DNA of 64,000 nt from Brevibacillus brevis (GTDB lineage: Bacteria; Bacillota; Bacilli; Brevibacillales; Brevibacillaceae), in NCBI RefSeq assembly GCF_031583145.1, contig NZ_CP134050.1, positions 4,887,501 through 4,951,500 on the forward strand, in the 5' to 3' direction. Of the stretch, positions 32,322-41,301 are shown in pieces; position 1 is the stretch's first letter; each line of letters starts with the position of its first letter. The position numbers were made by a program, and so were the translations under genes. The notes under the pieces were generated by a model. It searched no databases and was not told where the DNA came from. It saw nothing but the letters and a program-made list of their open reading frames with translations.

Positions 32322-33839
32322 CTAGGCAACGTCCATCCCTCGCGCTCGTTCTTCCCTGACCCTTTGATTCGTCCGTCTATTCAGCAGGATGGAGACGACC
32401 AGCAACGCCGCGGCTGCGACCAGGATGGCGAGCGAAATCGGGCGCTCCCAGATGATTCCGATATGTCCCGAGCCCATCGCCATCGTCTGGATAAAGGACT
32501 CCTCCAGGAGCGGTCCCAAAATAAAGCACAGCACCAGCGGCACGACCGGCCATTTGTACTTGTGACACAAATATCCAAGCCCGCCAAATAGGAACGCGAC
32601 TGCGACATCAAACATGCTGTTTCTCACGCTGTACGCCCCGATCGTGCAAAACAGCAAAATAATCGGAGCCATGATGCCGTAGGGGACTCGCGTCAGCTTC
32701 ACCCATACCCAGACCAGCGGCAGATTCAGCACCAGCAGCATCGCATTGCCGACGAACATCGAGGCAATGACCGTCCAGACGAAGGGGGCGTGCTGTTCAA
32801 ACAGCACCGGGCCCGGCGTGAGTCCGTAGATCATCAAACCCGCGAGCAGGATCGCCAGCGGCGGCGAGGAAGGAATCCCCAAGGAAAACAGCGGGATAAA
32901 GCCTGCGCTGCTCGTCGCGTTATTGGCAGCTTCCGGTGCCGCGACTCCCTCTATCGCTCCCTGCCCGAATTTCTCAGGGTGTCTGGATACTTTTTTTTCC
33001 AGATCGTACGCGAGGAAAGCGGTAATGGCGGCGGAGCAGCCCGGGAGCAGCCCGAGAAAGAAGCCGACCAGTCCGCCTCTGAGCATCGGGGCCGCGCTTT
33101 TTTTCAGATCCGTCTTTTGCGGATAGACGCTCCCCGGGCGGGTGATCGCCGTAGCTGCCCGTTTCTCCTCGATCCCCTTCAGGACCTCGGTTACGGCGAA
33201 AAGCCCGATGATGATGCTGATCATGTCAAAGCCCCCCACCAGCTGGGAGACGCCGTAATCAAATCGTGGCATGCCTGACGAGGGACCCAAGCCGACCAAT
33301 GCCAGCGCATAGCCAAACGCTCCCATCAAAAACGACTTGATTAAGGAACCTCCCGACAGGCTGACCATCAAGGTGAGGGCCAGCAGCATGAGAGCGAAGT
33401 ACTCGGGAGGCCCGAATTTGAGCGCCTGATCCGCGAGCACCGGGGCAAAAAAGACCAGCCCGATCACCCCCAGCACGCCGGCCGCGAAGGAAGCGATCGC
33501 GCAGATGCCGAGGGCTGGCCCGCCTCTTCCCTTCTTCGCAAGCGGATAGCCGTCCAAACAGGTAGGAACGGAAGAGAGCTCTCCCGGAATATTGAGCAGG
33601 ATCGCGGTGGTCGAACCGCCGTACATGGCCCCGTAATAAATGCCCGCCAGCATGATGATGCCTTGCGTCGGCGCAAGCACTCCGGTCAAGGGAAGCAGAA
33701 TCGCGATGGCCGATGTCGGTCCCAGTCCCGGCAACACGCCGACGAACGTCCCAACCAAAGCGCCAATCGCCGCCATGAGCAAATTTTCCGGCGACGCAGC
33801 GGAAGCGAAGCCGTCCAGCAGCAGTTGAATGGTATCCAA
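32322..33839 (-). CDS. tctA: Tripartite tricarboxylate transporter large permease TctA
   Basis: 505 residues, about 12 helices. TctA motifs are GTFVGVLPGLGPTSAIAILLPLT (about 29-51), IYYGAMYGGSTTAILLNIPG, and LLPGCSAAITAFLAYDLEKK with the typical second GLxPG copy. It is the transport subunit of the sodium- or proton-coupled carboxylate carrier. 15 bases separate it from tctB. Confidence 0.95.
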   Translation of the reverse strand: MDTIQLLLDGFASAASPENLLMAAIGALVGTFVGVLPGLGPTSAIAILLPLTGVLAPTQGIIMLAGIYYGAMYGGSTTAILLNIPGELSSVPTCLDGYPLAKKGRGGPALGICAIASFAAGVLGVIGLVFFAPVLADQALKFGPPEYFALMLLALTLMVSLSGGSLIKSFLMGAFGYALALVGLGPSSGMPRFDYGVSQLVGGFDMISIIIGLFAVTEVLKGIEEKRAATAITRPGSVYPQKTDLKKSAAPMLRGGLVGFFLGLLPGCSAAITAFLAYDLEKKVSRHPEKFGQGAIEGVAAPEAANNATSSAGFIPLFSLGIPSSPPLAILLAGLMIYGLTPGPVLFEQHAPFVWTVIASMFVGNAMLLVLNLPLVWVWVKLTRVPYGIMAPIILLFCTIGAYSVRNSMFDVAVAFLFGGLGYLCHKYKWPVVPLVLCFILGPLLEESFIQTMAMGSGHIGIIWERPISLAILVAAAALLVVSILLNRRTNQRVREERARGMDVA

Positions 33840-33854
33840 CGCGCCTCCCTCCTT

Positions 33855-34337
33855 TCAGTCCAACAAAAATCCGGTCGGAAATGTGATTTGCAGCCAACCG
33901 ATAAAAATTCCGTACAGTCCTCCCGTCAAAAGCACGGCTAGCAGGATGGCGGGCCCCAGCCGGTAGGAGCCGATCAGGCGAAACAGCAGGAAGGAAGCGA
34001 TCAAGGTAGCCGGGAAATAACCCAGCGCTTCCAGCAGCCATGCGTAGAGGAACAGCACGCCCAGGCACAGCAGCAGCCGCGTCCTCTCCCCTGCTTCAGC
34101 GACAGGCTCGGCACCTATATCATCCGCCTCCGACAGTTTGGGGCGACACGATTGAACCAGCAGGACCAGACCAAGTACAATAAAAGAGATCCCCAGGAGG
34201 AACGGCAGGGTATGATCGCCTACGAACGCAGAGGCGGCATAGCTCGATAGCCGGTACGCTTCCAGACTTACGGCACAGCCCAGCGCCATGCACAGGAGCG
34301 CACCGATAAAATCAGGCAAATTACGCGGGCGTATCAC
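33855..34337 (-). CDS. tctB: Tripartite tricarboxylate transporter small permease TctB
   Basis: 160 residues with four membrane helices in two pairs, split by a cytosolic loop (about 65-90). LPFLLGISFIVLGLVLL and FLYAWLLEALGYFPATLIAS match the family. First gene of tctBAC; no TctDE two-component genes adjoin it. Confidence 0.88.
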   Translation of the reverse strand: MIRPRNLPDFIGALLCMALGCAVSLEAYRLSSYAASAFVGDHTLPFLLGISFIVLGLVLLVQSCRPKLSEADDIGAEPVAEAGERTRLLLCLGVLFLYAWLLEALGYFPATLIASFLLFRLIGSYRLGPAILLAVLLTGGLYGIFIGWLQITFPTGFLLD

Positions 34338-34493
34338 TTCATCACCTCACCAGTCGGAAACTATCCACAGCCTATGGCACAAACGCCCATTGTGTGCGAT
34401 TCCACTTGCGTACTTTCCGGCTGTTTTCATCCCCGAATTAGAAAACCTGGCTACGCCATGCCTTTTGGCGGAGCCGCGGTTGCCCTTATACTG

Positions 34494-34518
34494 GATAGGA
34501 ATTTTATAAATTCCTATC
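34494..34518 (-). promoter_or_regulatory. Perfect 25-base palindrome upstream of tctBAC
   Basis: Arms GATAGGAATTT and AAATTCCTATC with a TAT spacer. It lies 157 bases before the tctB start, with A+T-rich sequence unlike the surroundings, so it is a likely operator for an unlinked repressor of the transporter. Confidence 0.5.
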
Positions 34519-34524
34519 TGTATC

Positions 34525-34556
34525 AAAAAACCGCGCGGATGCAGCATCCACGCGGT
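34525..34556 (-). terminator. Leftward terminator ahead of the tctBAC operator
   Basis: ACCGCG.GGAT and ATCC.CGCGGT form a long GC-rich stem with one mismatch. On the minus strand TTTTTT follows. It lies between the adh terminator and the tct palindrome, insulating tctBAC or acting as a leader terminator. Confidence 0.6.
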
Positions 34557-34682
34557 CGCTTTTGCCGTTTCCCTTTACGATTCTTTCAAAAGGCAGTCAT
34601 TGGCACGGGAAACAAGCGCAGGCAAAAACTGCTTATCGGTTGTCAATCAGGTTATCCGCGGTGAACTGGATGCGTGCAATAG

Positions 34683-34733
34683 AAAAAAGCTGCCTTCACC
34701 GTCTTCCAAAAGAAGATCAGTGAACGGCAGCTT
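34683..34733 (-). terminator. Intrinsic terminator after adh
   Basis: AAGCTGCC-TTCAC and GTGAA-C-GGCAGCTT pair with a bulge. On the minus strand six T residues follow. It starts 28 bases past the adh stop. Confidence 0.8.
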
Positions 34734-34760
34734 ATCCTTTTCCTTACCTGGCGGGCCGCA

Positions 34761-35774
34761 CTACTCCATCGTCAAAACGACGCGGCCGTTGATTTGCCCT
34801 TTTTCCATCCGCTCAAACACCTCGTTGATCTTGTCGAGCGGCTGCGTCTCGATAATCGCGCGAACCTTGCCGCGTGCCGCGAAGTCGAGCGCTTCCTGCA
34901 TATCCTTGCGCGTGCCCACGATGGAGCCCTTGACGGTCACGCCATTGAGCACCGTATCGAAAATCGGGATCGGCAGCTCCGCATTCGGCAGGCCGACGAC
35001 GACCAGCGAACCGCCGCGGCGAACCGATTTGTACGCCTGCTCAAACGCTTTTTTCGTGACGGCTACGCTGATCGCCCCGTGAACCCCGCCGACTTGCTCC
35101 GTGATGGCTTGCACCGGATCGACCTCGCTGCTGTTTACCGTGACGTCCGCGCCCAGCTCCCTGGCCAGCGCCAATTTTTCATTGTGGATATCGACCGCCA
35201 CGACGTTGTACCCCATCGCTTTCGCGTATTGAAGGGCGACGTGGCCCAAGCCGCCGATGCCGTAGATGGCGACCCACTCGCCTGGCTTCACATTGGCTAC
35301 CTTCAACGCTTTGTACGTCGTCACCCCTGCGCACAGGATCGGTGCGGCATCCACATCGCTCAGCTCTGCCGGGATTCGAGCCACGTAGGCCGCCGGCGCC
35401 ACGCAGTATTCGGCGTAAGCCCCGTCCGCCGAGTAGCCTCCGTTCAGCTGCTTCTGGCAGAGCGTCTCCCAGCCGCTCAAGCAATAGTCACACTCGCCGC
35501 ATGCGGAGAACAGCCACGGAATCCCGACACGATCGCCCAGCTTCAAGGAAGTGACGCCAGCCCCCAGTTTTTCGACCACCCCTACCCCTTCATGTCCGGG
35601 GATCAACGGGAGCTTCGGCTTGACGGGCCAGTCCCCGTGGGCGGCATGCAGGTCGGTGTGGCAGACCCCGCATGTCTTGACACGTACCAACACCTCGCCA
35701 TGCCCCGGTTCGGGTACGGGCACTTCTTTTACCTCCAGTTTTTTCTGAAACTCGTTCACAACCGCTGCCTTCAT
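34761..35774 (-). CDS. Zinc-dependent alcohol dehydrogenase (AdhT/AdhP type)
   Basis: 337 residues from ATG 35774 (AGAGGGGGAAGTTGAG upstream), the same length as the thermophilic Bacillus AdhT. Catalytic zinc ligands are Cys38 (CGVCHTD), His61 (PGHEGVG) and a later Cys; the structural zinc loop is [15 protein letters not shown]. The NAD-binding motif is [18 protein letters not shown]. It oxidises primary alcohols or reduces aldehydes. A clear sigma-54 promoter lies 65 bases upstream, and a sigma-54 activator is encoded nearby. Confidence 0.95.
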   Translation of the reverse strand: MKAAVVNEFQKKLEVKEVPVPEPGHGEVLVRVKTCGVCHTDLHAAHGDWPVKPKLPLIPGHEGVGVVEKLGAGVTSLKLGDRVGIPWLFSACGECDYCLSGWETLCQKQLNGGYSADGAYAEYCVAPAAYVARIPAELSDVDAAPILCAGVTTYKALKVANVKPGEWVAIYGIGGLGHVALQYAKAMGYNVVAVDIHNEKLALARELGADVTVNSSEVDPVQAITEQVGGVHGAISVAVTKKAFEQAYKSVRRGGSLVVVGLPNAELPIPIFDTVLNGVTVKGSIVGTRKDMQEALDFAARGKVRAIIETQPLDKINEVFERMEKGQINGRVVLTME

Positions 35775-35838
35775 CTCAACTTCCCCCTCTTTTCTTCGCT
35801 CGGCGCTGCCGATAATTTTGTGTACTGCCGTTTTCCTA

Positions 35839-35855
35839 TAGCAATCGCCGTGCCA
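35839..35855 (-). promoter_or_regulatory. Sigma-54 (-24/-12) promoter of adh
   Basis: On the minus strand TGGCACG-GCGA-TTGCTA matches the sigma-54 consensus TGGCACG-N4-TTGCW completely, with correct GG to GC spacing. Transcription would start about 11-12 bases further left, leaving a leader of roughly 50 bases. Confidence 0.85.
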
Positions 35856-35906
35856 AACTGAAAGCGCTTTAATTTCCCGGGATCCGCCGTCCCCTTGCCA
35901 AAGACC

Positions 35907-35922
35907 GGCCGAAAATTCGGCC
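35907..35922. promoter_or_regulatory. Candidate activator-binding palindrome (UAS)
   Basis: GGCCGAA-AA-TTCGGCC lies about 80-95 bases upstream of the expected adh start, a usual distance for a sigma-54 activator site, and between the two divergent dehydrogenase genes. Confidence 0.45.
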
Positions 35923-36026
35923 CGTTTTGCCAAAAGTACGGCTGCCGAGCCAACCTTCCGGCCAGAAAAGGGATTTGCTCCCCGGTTGCGGTATTACTAG
36001 GTGGAAGGAAAAAGGGGGACGAAGGC

Positions 36027-37175
36027 ATGCAAATTTCCAAGTTCATGACACCGGAAATCATCTTTGGCAACCAGTCCATCGCCCAGATCGGGGAAAGCTT
36101 GCGCAGGCTGGGGGCGACCCGTGTCTTCCTGGTCAGCGATCCCGGCGTGGCCGACGCAGGCTGGGTGGAGCGAATCATGCGGTACCTCGATCAGCAAAAG
36201 CTCGACTACCATCTGTGGACCCATGTCACGGCCAATCCGAAGGACTATGAAATCCACGCCGGCGTGGCGGAATATCGAGCGCACGAGTGCAATGCGATTC
36301 TCGGCGTCGGCGGCGGAAGCGCGATCGACGCTGCCAAGGCAATCGCACTCCTCGGCACGAATGACGGCGACATTGTCAAATACGAGGGCGTAGACCACAT
36401 CCGCCACCCCCTCCCCCCTATGGTCATGGTCCCGACCACGGCCGGCTCCGGCTCCGAGGTTTCGCAATTTTCCATCATCGTCGACAGCGCCCGCAAGGTG
36501 AAGATGGCGATCATCTCCAAGTCGCTGATTCCGGACATCGCGATCATCGATCCGCAGACGCTGATGACCAAAGATCGGCAGCTTACAGCCAACACCGGCA
36601 TGGACGTCCTGACCCATGCCATCGAATCGTACATTTCGCTCGCCGCCACGCCCTTGACCGAGGTGCATTCCCTGCAGGCGATGCGGCTGATTGCCAAACA
36701 CCTGCGGCCGTCTGTGGCCAGCCAGTACAACGCGGAAGCGAAACAGGCGATGGCGATGGCAAGCCTCCAGGCAGGGATCGCTTTTTCCAATGCAATCCTC
36801 GGCGCCGTCCACGCCATGTCCCATCAGCTCGGGGGCTTTCTGGACGCGCCGCACGGGGAAGTAAACGCCATCCTGCTGCCCCATGTGCTCGAATACAACT
36901 ACATTGCCGCCCCCGAAAAGTACAGGCAGATCGCGGAGTGCCTGGGGGAGAACACCAGCGGCCTCAGCTCCCGGGATTCGTCCCGCCTGGCCATCAAAGC
37001 CGTAAAGGAGCTTGCCCGCGATCTGGACTGCCCCGAGTCGCTGTCCGACATCGGGCTCGTTCCCGAGCAAATCGAGCTCTTGAGCAGATCCGCCCTGCTC
37101 GACGTCTGCATGACCACCAATCCGCGCGACATGAGCGCCCAAGACGTAGCTACCCTTTTCCGCCAAGCCTTGTAG
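36027..37175 (+). CDS. Iron-containing alcohol dehydrogenase (group III)
   Basis: 382 residues from ATG 36027 (AAAGGGGGACGAAGG upstream). Motifs: cofactor GVGGGSAIDAAKAIA (about 93-107), PTTAGSGSEVSQFSII, and metal ligands in HAIESYIS, HAMSHQLGGFLDAPHGEVNA. It interconverts alcohols or diols and aldehydes with NAD(P). It is divergent from adh and 10 bases upstream of the kinase gene, so probably co-transcribed with the two-component genes. I could not find a good -24/-12 element for it. Confidence 0.93.
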   Translation: MQISKFMTPEIIFGNQSIAQIGESLRRLGATRVFLVSDPGVADAGWVERIMRYLDQQKLDYHLWTHVTANPKDYEIHAGVAEYRAHECNAILGVGGGSAIDAAKAIALLGTNDGDIVKYEGVDHIRHPLPPMVMVPTTAGSGSEVSQFSIIVDSARKVKMAIISKSLIPDIAIIDPQTLMTKDRQLTANTGMDVLTHAIESYISLAATPLTEVHSLQAMRLIAKHLRPSVASQYNAEAKQAMAMASLQAGIAFSNAILGAVHAMSHQLGGFLDAPHGEVNAILLPHVLEYNYIAAPEKYRQIAECLGENTSGLSSRDSSRLAIKAVKELARDLDCPESLSDIGLVPEQIELLSRSALLDVCMTTNPRDMSAQDVATLFRQAL

Positions 37176-37185
37176 GAGGTCGACC

Positions 37186-38502
37186 ATGCAGAACAAACAG
37201 GAAATTCTCGAAAAGCTGACCGGCATCCAGTCCTCCCGAAAAAGCTACTATACGGAACTGATCCACCTCGTGGAGGAAATGAAAAAGAAGAACCGGCAGC
37301 TGGCCGTCATCAATCAGTTGACGCAAATCCAGATCAGCGCCACCTGGCCGGAAACCAGCATGTACATCGCCAGCCAGCTCACGCAGATTTTGCCGTTTGC
37401 CCACTTCGCACTCACACTCGTCAAAGGCAGCAGCTACTCCTCCTACCTCTCGAGACGGGATGGCGAAGGGTGGCAATGCCATACGCTCGTAGGCGCCGTG
37501 CCATCCGAGCTGCCCGTCCACTCCCTGGACCGAGTGCTGCATCCAGCCTTTGCCGAGCTGTTTCCTGACCACTACGCCCTGTCCGTTCCGCTGCGCAGCC
37601 AGCTCAACCAGACATTCGGCTATCTCACCCTGCTGCAAGCGGATGAACAGCGGTCAGTGCCGGAGGATGCCGAGCTGTTCTCCCTGATCGCCAGCCACGT
37701 CGGCGTGTCCGTGGAAAATGGCCTGCTCTTCCAGGATGTGAGCGAAAAGATCAAAATCGAAGCCCAGCTCGTCCAGTCCGCCAAGATGGCCGCCATCGGG
37801 GAAATGGCAGCAGGTGTCGCCCATGAGCTGAACAGCCCGCTCACCGCGATTCTCGGCAACTCCCAGCTGCTCCTGCGGGAAATGAAAGAAAGTCCGGCCG
37901 CTCCCTTGATGAACGACATCTACCAATGCGGGGTGCGCTGCAAAAAGATCATCCAAAATCTGCTCACCTTCTCCAGGCAGGACGAGTACCTGTTCTCCAC
38001 CGTCCCGCTCGACGATGTCGTGGAGGATGCGCTCGGTCTGGTTGGTTACCAGCTTTCCGTCTCCGGGCTGACAATCGTCAAGGAGCTGGTGCAGCCTCCT
38101 TTGCTCTTTCACGGAAGCCGGCATCAGATCGAGCAAATCGTGATCAACCTGCTGCTCAATGCCCGCGACGCCCTCGTCGGACGAGACGATCCCCGCATCG
38201 AGCTGCGTTCGTTTACACGAGAAGAAGACGGGCGGGCCTATGCAGGACTGACTGTTCGCGACAACGGCGCGGGGATCTCCCAGGACCAGCTCCCGCAAAT
38301 CTTCCAGCCGTTTTATTCTACCAAGGACAGGACCAAGGGAACGGGGCTCGGCCTGTCCGTCAGCCTGGGTATTGCGGAAGCCCACGGAGGCAAGCTTTTT
38401 GCCGAAAGCCAAGAAAACAAGGGCAGCACTTTCACCCTGCTGCTGCCGCTGTTGCGAGAGGAGGCCCGGAATGGAGAAGAAACGGATGCTGATTGTGGAT
38501 GA
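37186..38502 (+). CDS. Soluble GAF sensor histidine kinase
   Basis: 438 residues, no membrane segments. An N-terminal coiled region (to about 45), a GAF-like domain (about 50-182), HisKA with phospho-acceptor His213 in GVAHELNSPLTAILGNSQLL, and HATPase_c with NLLLNARDAL, VRDNGAGISQDQL and DRTKGTGLGLSVS. AGGAGGTCGACC precedes the ATG. Its 3' end overlaps the response regulator start by 32 bases. It likely senses an alcohol or aldehyde signal, or redox state, and phosphorylates the sigma-54 activator. Confidence 0.93.
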   Translation: MQNKQEILEKLTGIQSSRKSYYTELIHLVEEMKKKNRQLAVINQLTQIQISATWPETSMYIASQLTQILPFAHFALTLVKGSSYSSYLSRRDGEGWQCHTLVGAVPSELPVHSLDRVLHPAFAELFPDHYALSVPLRSQLNQTFGYLTLLQADEQRSVPEDAELFSLIASHVGVSVENGLLFQDVSEKIKIEAQLVQSAKMAAIGEMAAGVAHELNSPLTAILGNSQLLLREMKESPAAPLMNDIYQCGVRCKKIIQNLLTFSRQDEYLFSTVPLDDVVEDALGLVGYQLSVSGLTIVKELVQPPLLFHGSRHQIEQIVINLLLNARDALVGRDDPRIELRSFTREEDGRAYAGLTVRDNGAGISQDQLPQIFQPFYSTKDRTKGTGLGLSVSLGIAEAHGGKLFAESQENKGSTFTLLLPLLREEARNGEETDADCG

Positions 38503-39928
38503 CGAAACGGAGGTCACCTCGTTTTTCACCTACTTGCTCCGGCAAAAAAACTGCGACGTCACCGTGGCAAATACGGGCAAAGACGTGGATCGCCTGCTCC
38601 GGGGCCAGCCTGCAGGATTTCACGCCGCTCTGGTCGACTTAAAGCTGCCGGATGCGGACGGGCTGGAGCTGCTCAGACGGATCAAGGCGGCTCAGCCTTC
38701 CTGCGAAGTACTGATCATGACCGGATACAGCACCATCAAATCGGCGGTGACCGCGATGCAATGGGGCGCCAAGGATTACCTGGAAAAACCGTTCGACGAC
38801 CTCGACAGCCTGGAGCGGATCATCGATGCCGTGCTGGAGTCGTCGGGACACGAGGAGGATGAACTCTCGAAGGAAGCCGCCCAGTACGGGATCATGTACG
38901 CAGAAGGCAGCCCGATGGCGAAGGTCGTCGCGATCGCCAAAAAGCTGGCGAAGAAAGCCATCCACATCCTGATCGAAGGGGAAACCGGGACGGGCAAGGA
39001 GCTGATGGCCCGCTTCCTCCACGGAGCCAGCTCACGAGCCCAGCAGCCGTTCGTCGCGTTTAACTGCGGGGCTGTCCCGGAATCGCTGCTGGAGAGCGAG
39101 CTCTTCGGCTACGAAAAAGGGGCGTTTACGGGGGCGCTCAAAGCCCGCAAAGGACTGTTCGAGCTCGCCCACAACGGCACGCTGTTCCTCGATGAAATCG
39201 GCGAAGCGCCGCCCTCTATCCAGGTCAAGCTCCTGCGCACCCTGGAGACGGGCGAATTCATGCGAATCGGGGCCGAGCAGGTCGGACAGAGCAACATCCG
39301 CTTTCTTTCCGCCACCAACCGCAATCTGGAGCATGAGGTGGAAATGAATCGCTTTCGCAGCGACTTGCTCTACCGTCTGGAAGGAATCAAGCTGTCGATT
39401 CCCCCTCTGCGGGAGCGGCTGCAGGACATTCCGGCAATCGCCCACGCCTTTTTGCAAAAACGGAACGGCTCCCCCAAAGCGATCGATCCGAACGCGCTGG
39501 AGCTGCTGCAGCGCTATGACTGGCCGGGGAACGTCCGACAGTTGATCAACGTGCTGAACCAGACCATTGCCCTGCACGAATGCGACACGATCGGCCCCGA
39601 GCATTTGCCGGCAATCCTGCGTGAAAAACCGGCGATTCCCGCCCCTTCTTCTGCTGCGCCCGGCCAGCATGCCATCCTCAGGGAGATCGACCTCGAGTGC
39701 GAGCGGTTCGTCGAAGCGATCGCCCGGAAGGTCACTTCCATCGAAGAAGTCGATTTTGATTATGTAATCAAGCGGATCAAGCTGCTGGAAGGAGAGGTAG
39801 GAAGGACGATTATCGAGAAAGGTCTTTCGGAAACACGGGGCGATCGGAAGCTGCTCAGCAAGAAGCTCAACATTACCAAGCGGACGATTCGCTATATTTT
39901 AAATGAAAAAGGATCAGGCACGAGCTGA
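38471..39928 (+). CDS. Sigma-54-dependent response regulator (NtrC family)
   Basis: 485 residues from ATG 38471 (GAGAGGAGGCCCGGA upstream). A receiver domain (phospho-acceptor Asp56 in ALVDLKLPDADG, Lys106 in YLEKPFDD) is followed by an AAA+ domain with Walker A GETGTGKE (170-177), the sigma-54 contact loop GAFTGA (217-222), Walker B LFLDEIGE and PGNVRQLINVL, and a C-terminal Fis-like helix-turn-helix (RKLLSKKLNITKRTIRYIL). It should open the sigma-54 promoter found before adh. Confidence 0.96.
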   Translation: MEKKRMLIVDDETEVTSFFTYLLRQKNCDVTVANTGKDVDRLLRGQPAGFHAALVDLKLPDADGLELLRRIKAAQPSCEVLIMTGYSTIKSAVTAMQWGAKDYLEKPFDDLDSLERIIDAVLESSGHEEDELSKEAAQYGIMYAEGSPMAKVVAIAKKLAKKAIHILIEGETGTGKELMARFLHGASSRAQQPFVAFNCGAVPESLLESELFGYEKGAFTGALKARKGLFELAHNGTLFLDEIGEAPPSIQVKLLRTLETGEFMRIGAEQVGQSNIRFLSATNRNLEHEVEMNRFRSDLLYRLEGIKLSIPPLRERLQDIPAIAHAFLQKRNGSPKAIDPNALELLQRYDWPGNVRQLINVLNQTIALHECDTIGPEHLPAILREKPAIPAPSSAAPGQHAILREIDLECERFVEAIARKVTSIEEVDFDYVIKRIKLLEGEVGRTIIEKGLSETRGDRKLLSKKLNITKRTIRYILNEKGSGTS

Positions 39929-39937
39929 TCCTTGTTT
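39911..39937 (+). terminator. Weak terminator or attenuator after the response regulator
   Basis: GGATCAG and CTGATCC with a seven-base loop, followed by TTGTTT. It overlaps the response regulator stop codon and precedes the BenE-type gene by 15 bases, so it may only reduce downstream expression. Confidence 0.55.
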
Positions 39938-39951
39938 GGGAGGCTATGTGT

Positions 39952-41190
39952 GTGGCATCATCCAACCCGCGCGGTTCTCATTCGGCGATCAGCCGTATCT
40001 CGGCAGACTTTTCCGTGTCTGCTCTGGTCGTCGGCCTGATCGCCACGCTGGTATCTTACGCAGGGCCCTTGTTGATCGTCTTTCAGGCAGCCAAAGCGGC
40101 CCATGTAAGCGACGAGCTGCTCTCCTCCTGGATCTGGGCGATCTCGATCGGGAGCGGACTCACCGCTATCGGGCTCAGTCTCCGCTACCGGACTCCGGTC
40201 ATTACGGCGTGGTCGACACCCGGGGCTGTCCTTTTGGTCGGGAGTCTCTCGCTCTACCCTTTTCCTGACGCGATCGGCGCCTATCTATTCTCGGCGGCGG
40301 CGATTACGCTCATGGGCGTCTCCGGGCTCTTCTCCACCATCATGAAGCACGTTCCGGCTGCCATCACGACCGCGATGCTGGCTGGCATCCTGCTGTCGTT
40401 TGGCGTGCAGGTGTTTGTGTCGCTGCAACAGCTCCCGGCGCTTGCTCTGCCCATGATCCTTTGCTACTTGCTGGCAAAGCGCTGGTCTCCGCGTTATGCG
40501 GTAGTGTTTTCCCTGCTCGTCGGAGTGCTCGCGGCGCTTGCCATGGGCCGCTTTGCTCTTGGCACCATCCAGGTCGCGCTCGTCTCCCCTGTCTTCACCT
40601 ATCCCGCCTTTTCGCTGGATGCCATCATCGGTCTCGGGATTCCGCTGTGCATCGTCACGATGGCTTCCCAAAACGCCCCGGGGATCAGCGTCTTGCAGGC
40701 AGACGGTTACGACACGCCGGCCAGTCCGCTGGTCGCGACGACAGGGATCGCTTCGCTCCTGCTCGCCCCCTTTGGCGCCCACGGAATCAATCTCGCCGCT
40801 ATTACTGCCGCGATCTGCACGGGACGGGAAGCCCACCCGGACCCGGCCAGGCGCTACATTGCCGGAATCGCATGCGGCGCCTCTTATCTCGTATTTGGCA
40901 TGTTCGGCGCCACGATCGCTTCCGTGTTTTCGGCTTTCCCGAAAGAGCTGATCGCCGTCATCGCCGGACTCGCCCTCTTCGCTTCGCTCGGATCCAGCCT
41001 CGCCTCTGCGATGGGCGATCCCGCTGCACGGGAAAGCGCGCTGATCACATTTCTCGTGACGATCTCCGGCATTACCGTCGCCGGCATCGGCTCGGCATTT
41101 TGGGGACTCGTCGCAGGGGTGATCACAAATGCGCTGCTGACCGGCAATGTCCAGAAGTGGATGTCCTCGAAACGGCATTCATCCTCCTGA
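39952..41190 (+). CDS. BenE-family permease
   Basis: 412 residues from GTG 39952, preferred because GGGAGG lies six bases upstream; ATG 39946 is only two bases from it. About 11-12 membrane helices. VITAWSTPGAVLL, MASQNAPGISVLQADGY and FGAHGINLAAITAAICTG are the BenE benzoate:proton symporter signature. Its substrate here may be benzoate or another aromatic or alcohol-derived acid; no aromatic ring-cleavage genes are near. Confidence 0.9.
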   Translation: MASSNPRGSHSAISRISADFSVSALVVGLIATLVSYAGPLLIVFQAAKAAHVSDELLSSWIWAISIGSGLTAIGLSLRYRTPVITAWSTPGAVLLVGSLSLYPFPDAIGAYLFSAAAITLMGVSGLFSTIMKHVPAAITTAMLAGILLSFGVQVFVSLQQLPALALPMILCYLLAKRWSPRYAVVFSLLVGVLAALAMGRFALGTIQVALVSPVFTYPAFSLDAIIGLGIPLCIVTMASQNAPGISVLQADGYDTPASPLVATTGIASLLLAPFGAHGINLAAITAAICTGREAHPDPARRYIAGIACGASYLVFGMFGATIASVFSAFPKELIAVIAGLALFASLGSSLASAMGDPAARESALITFLVTISGITVAGIGSAFWGLVAGVITNALLTGNVQKWMSSKRHSSS

Positions 41191-41256
41191 AGGGCTTGCC
41201 GCGCCTGTGGCCTCTGGAGTGGCCGATGATCGGGGAATGAGCGGCGGCTGCAAGCC

Positions 41257-41285
41257 AAAGGCCGGAAGCTACTTCCGGCCTTTTT
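41257..41285 (+). terminator. Strong intrinsic terminator
   Basis: AAAGGCCGGAAG and CTTCCGGCCTTT with a three-base loop and a T5 tail end the benE-type transcript. Confidence 0.85.
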
Positions 41286-41301
41286 GCTTGTCTGACGATT
41301 T

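Larger units (their letters stand above)
34338..34760. other. 423-base gap between adh and tctB
   Basis: It holds, from right to left, the adh terminator, about 120 bases without a recognised feature, a second leftward terminator and the 25-base palindrome. No convincing small gene was found on either strand. Confidence 0.5.

Noticed and set aside
35923..36026. A second sigma-54 promoter for the iron alcohol dehydrogenase
   Set aside because: Several GG and TTGC pairs occur, but none has the required spacing between GG and GC.
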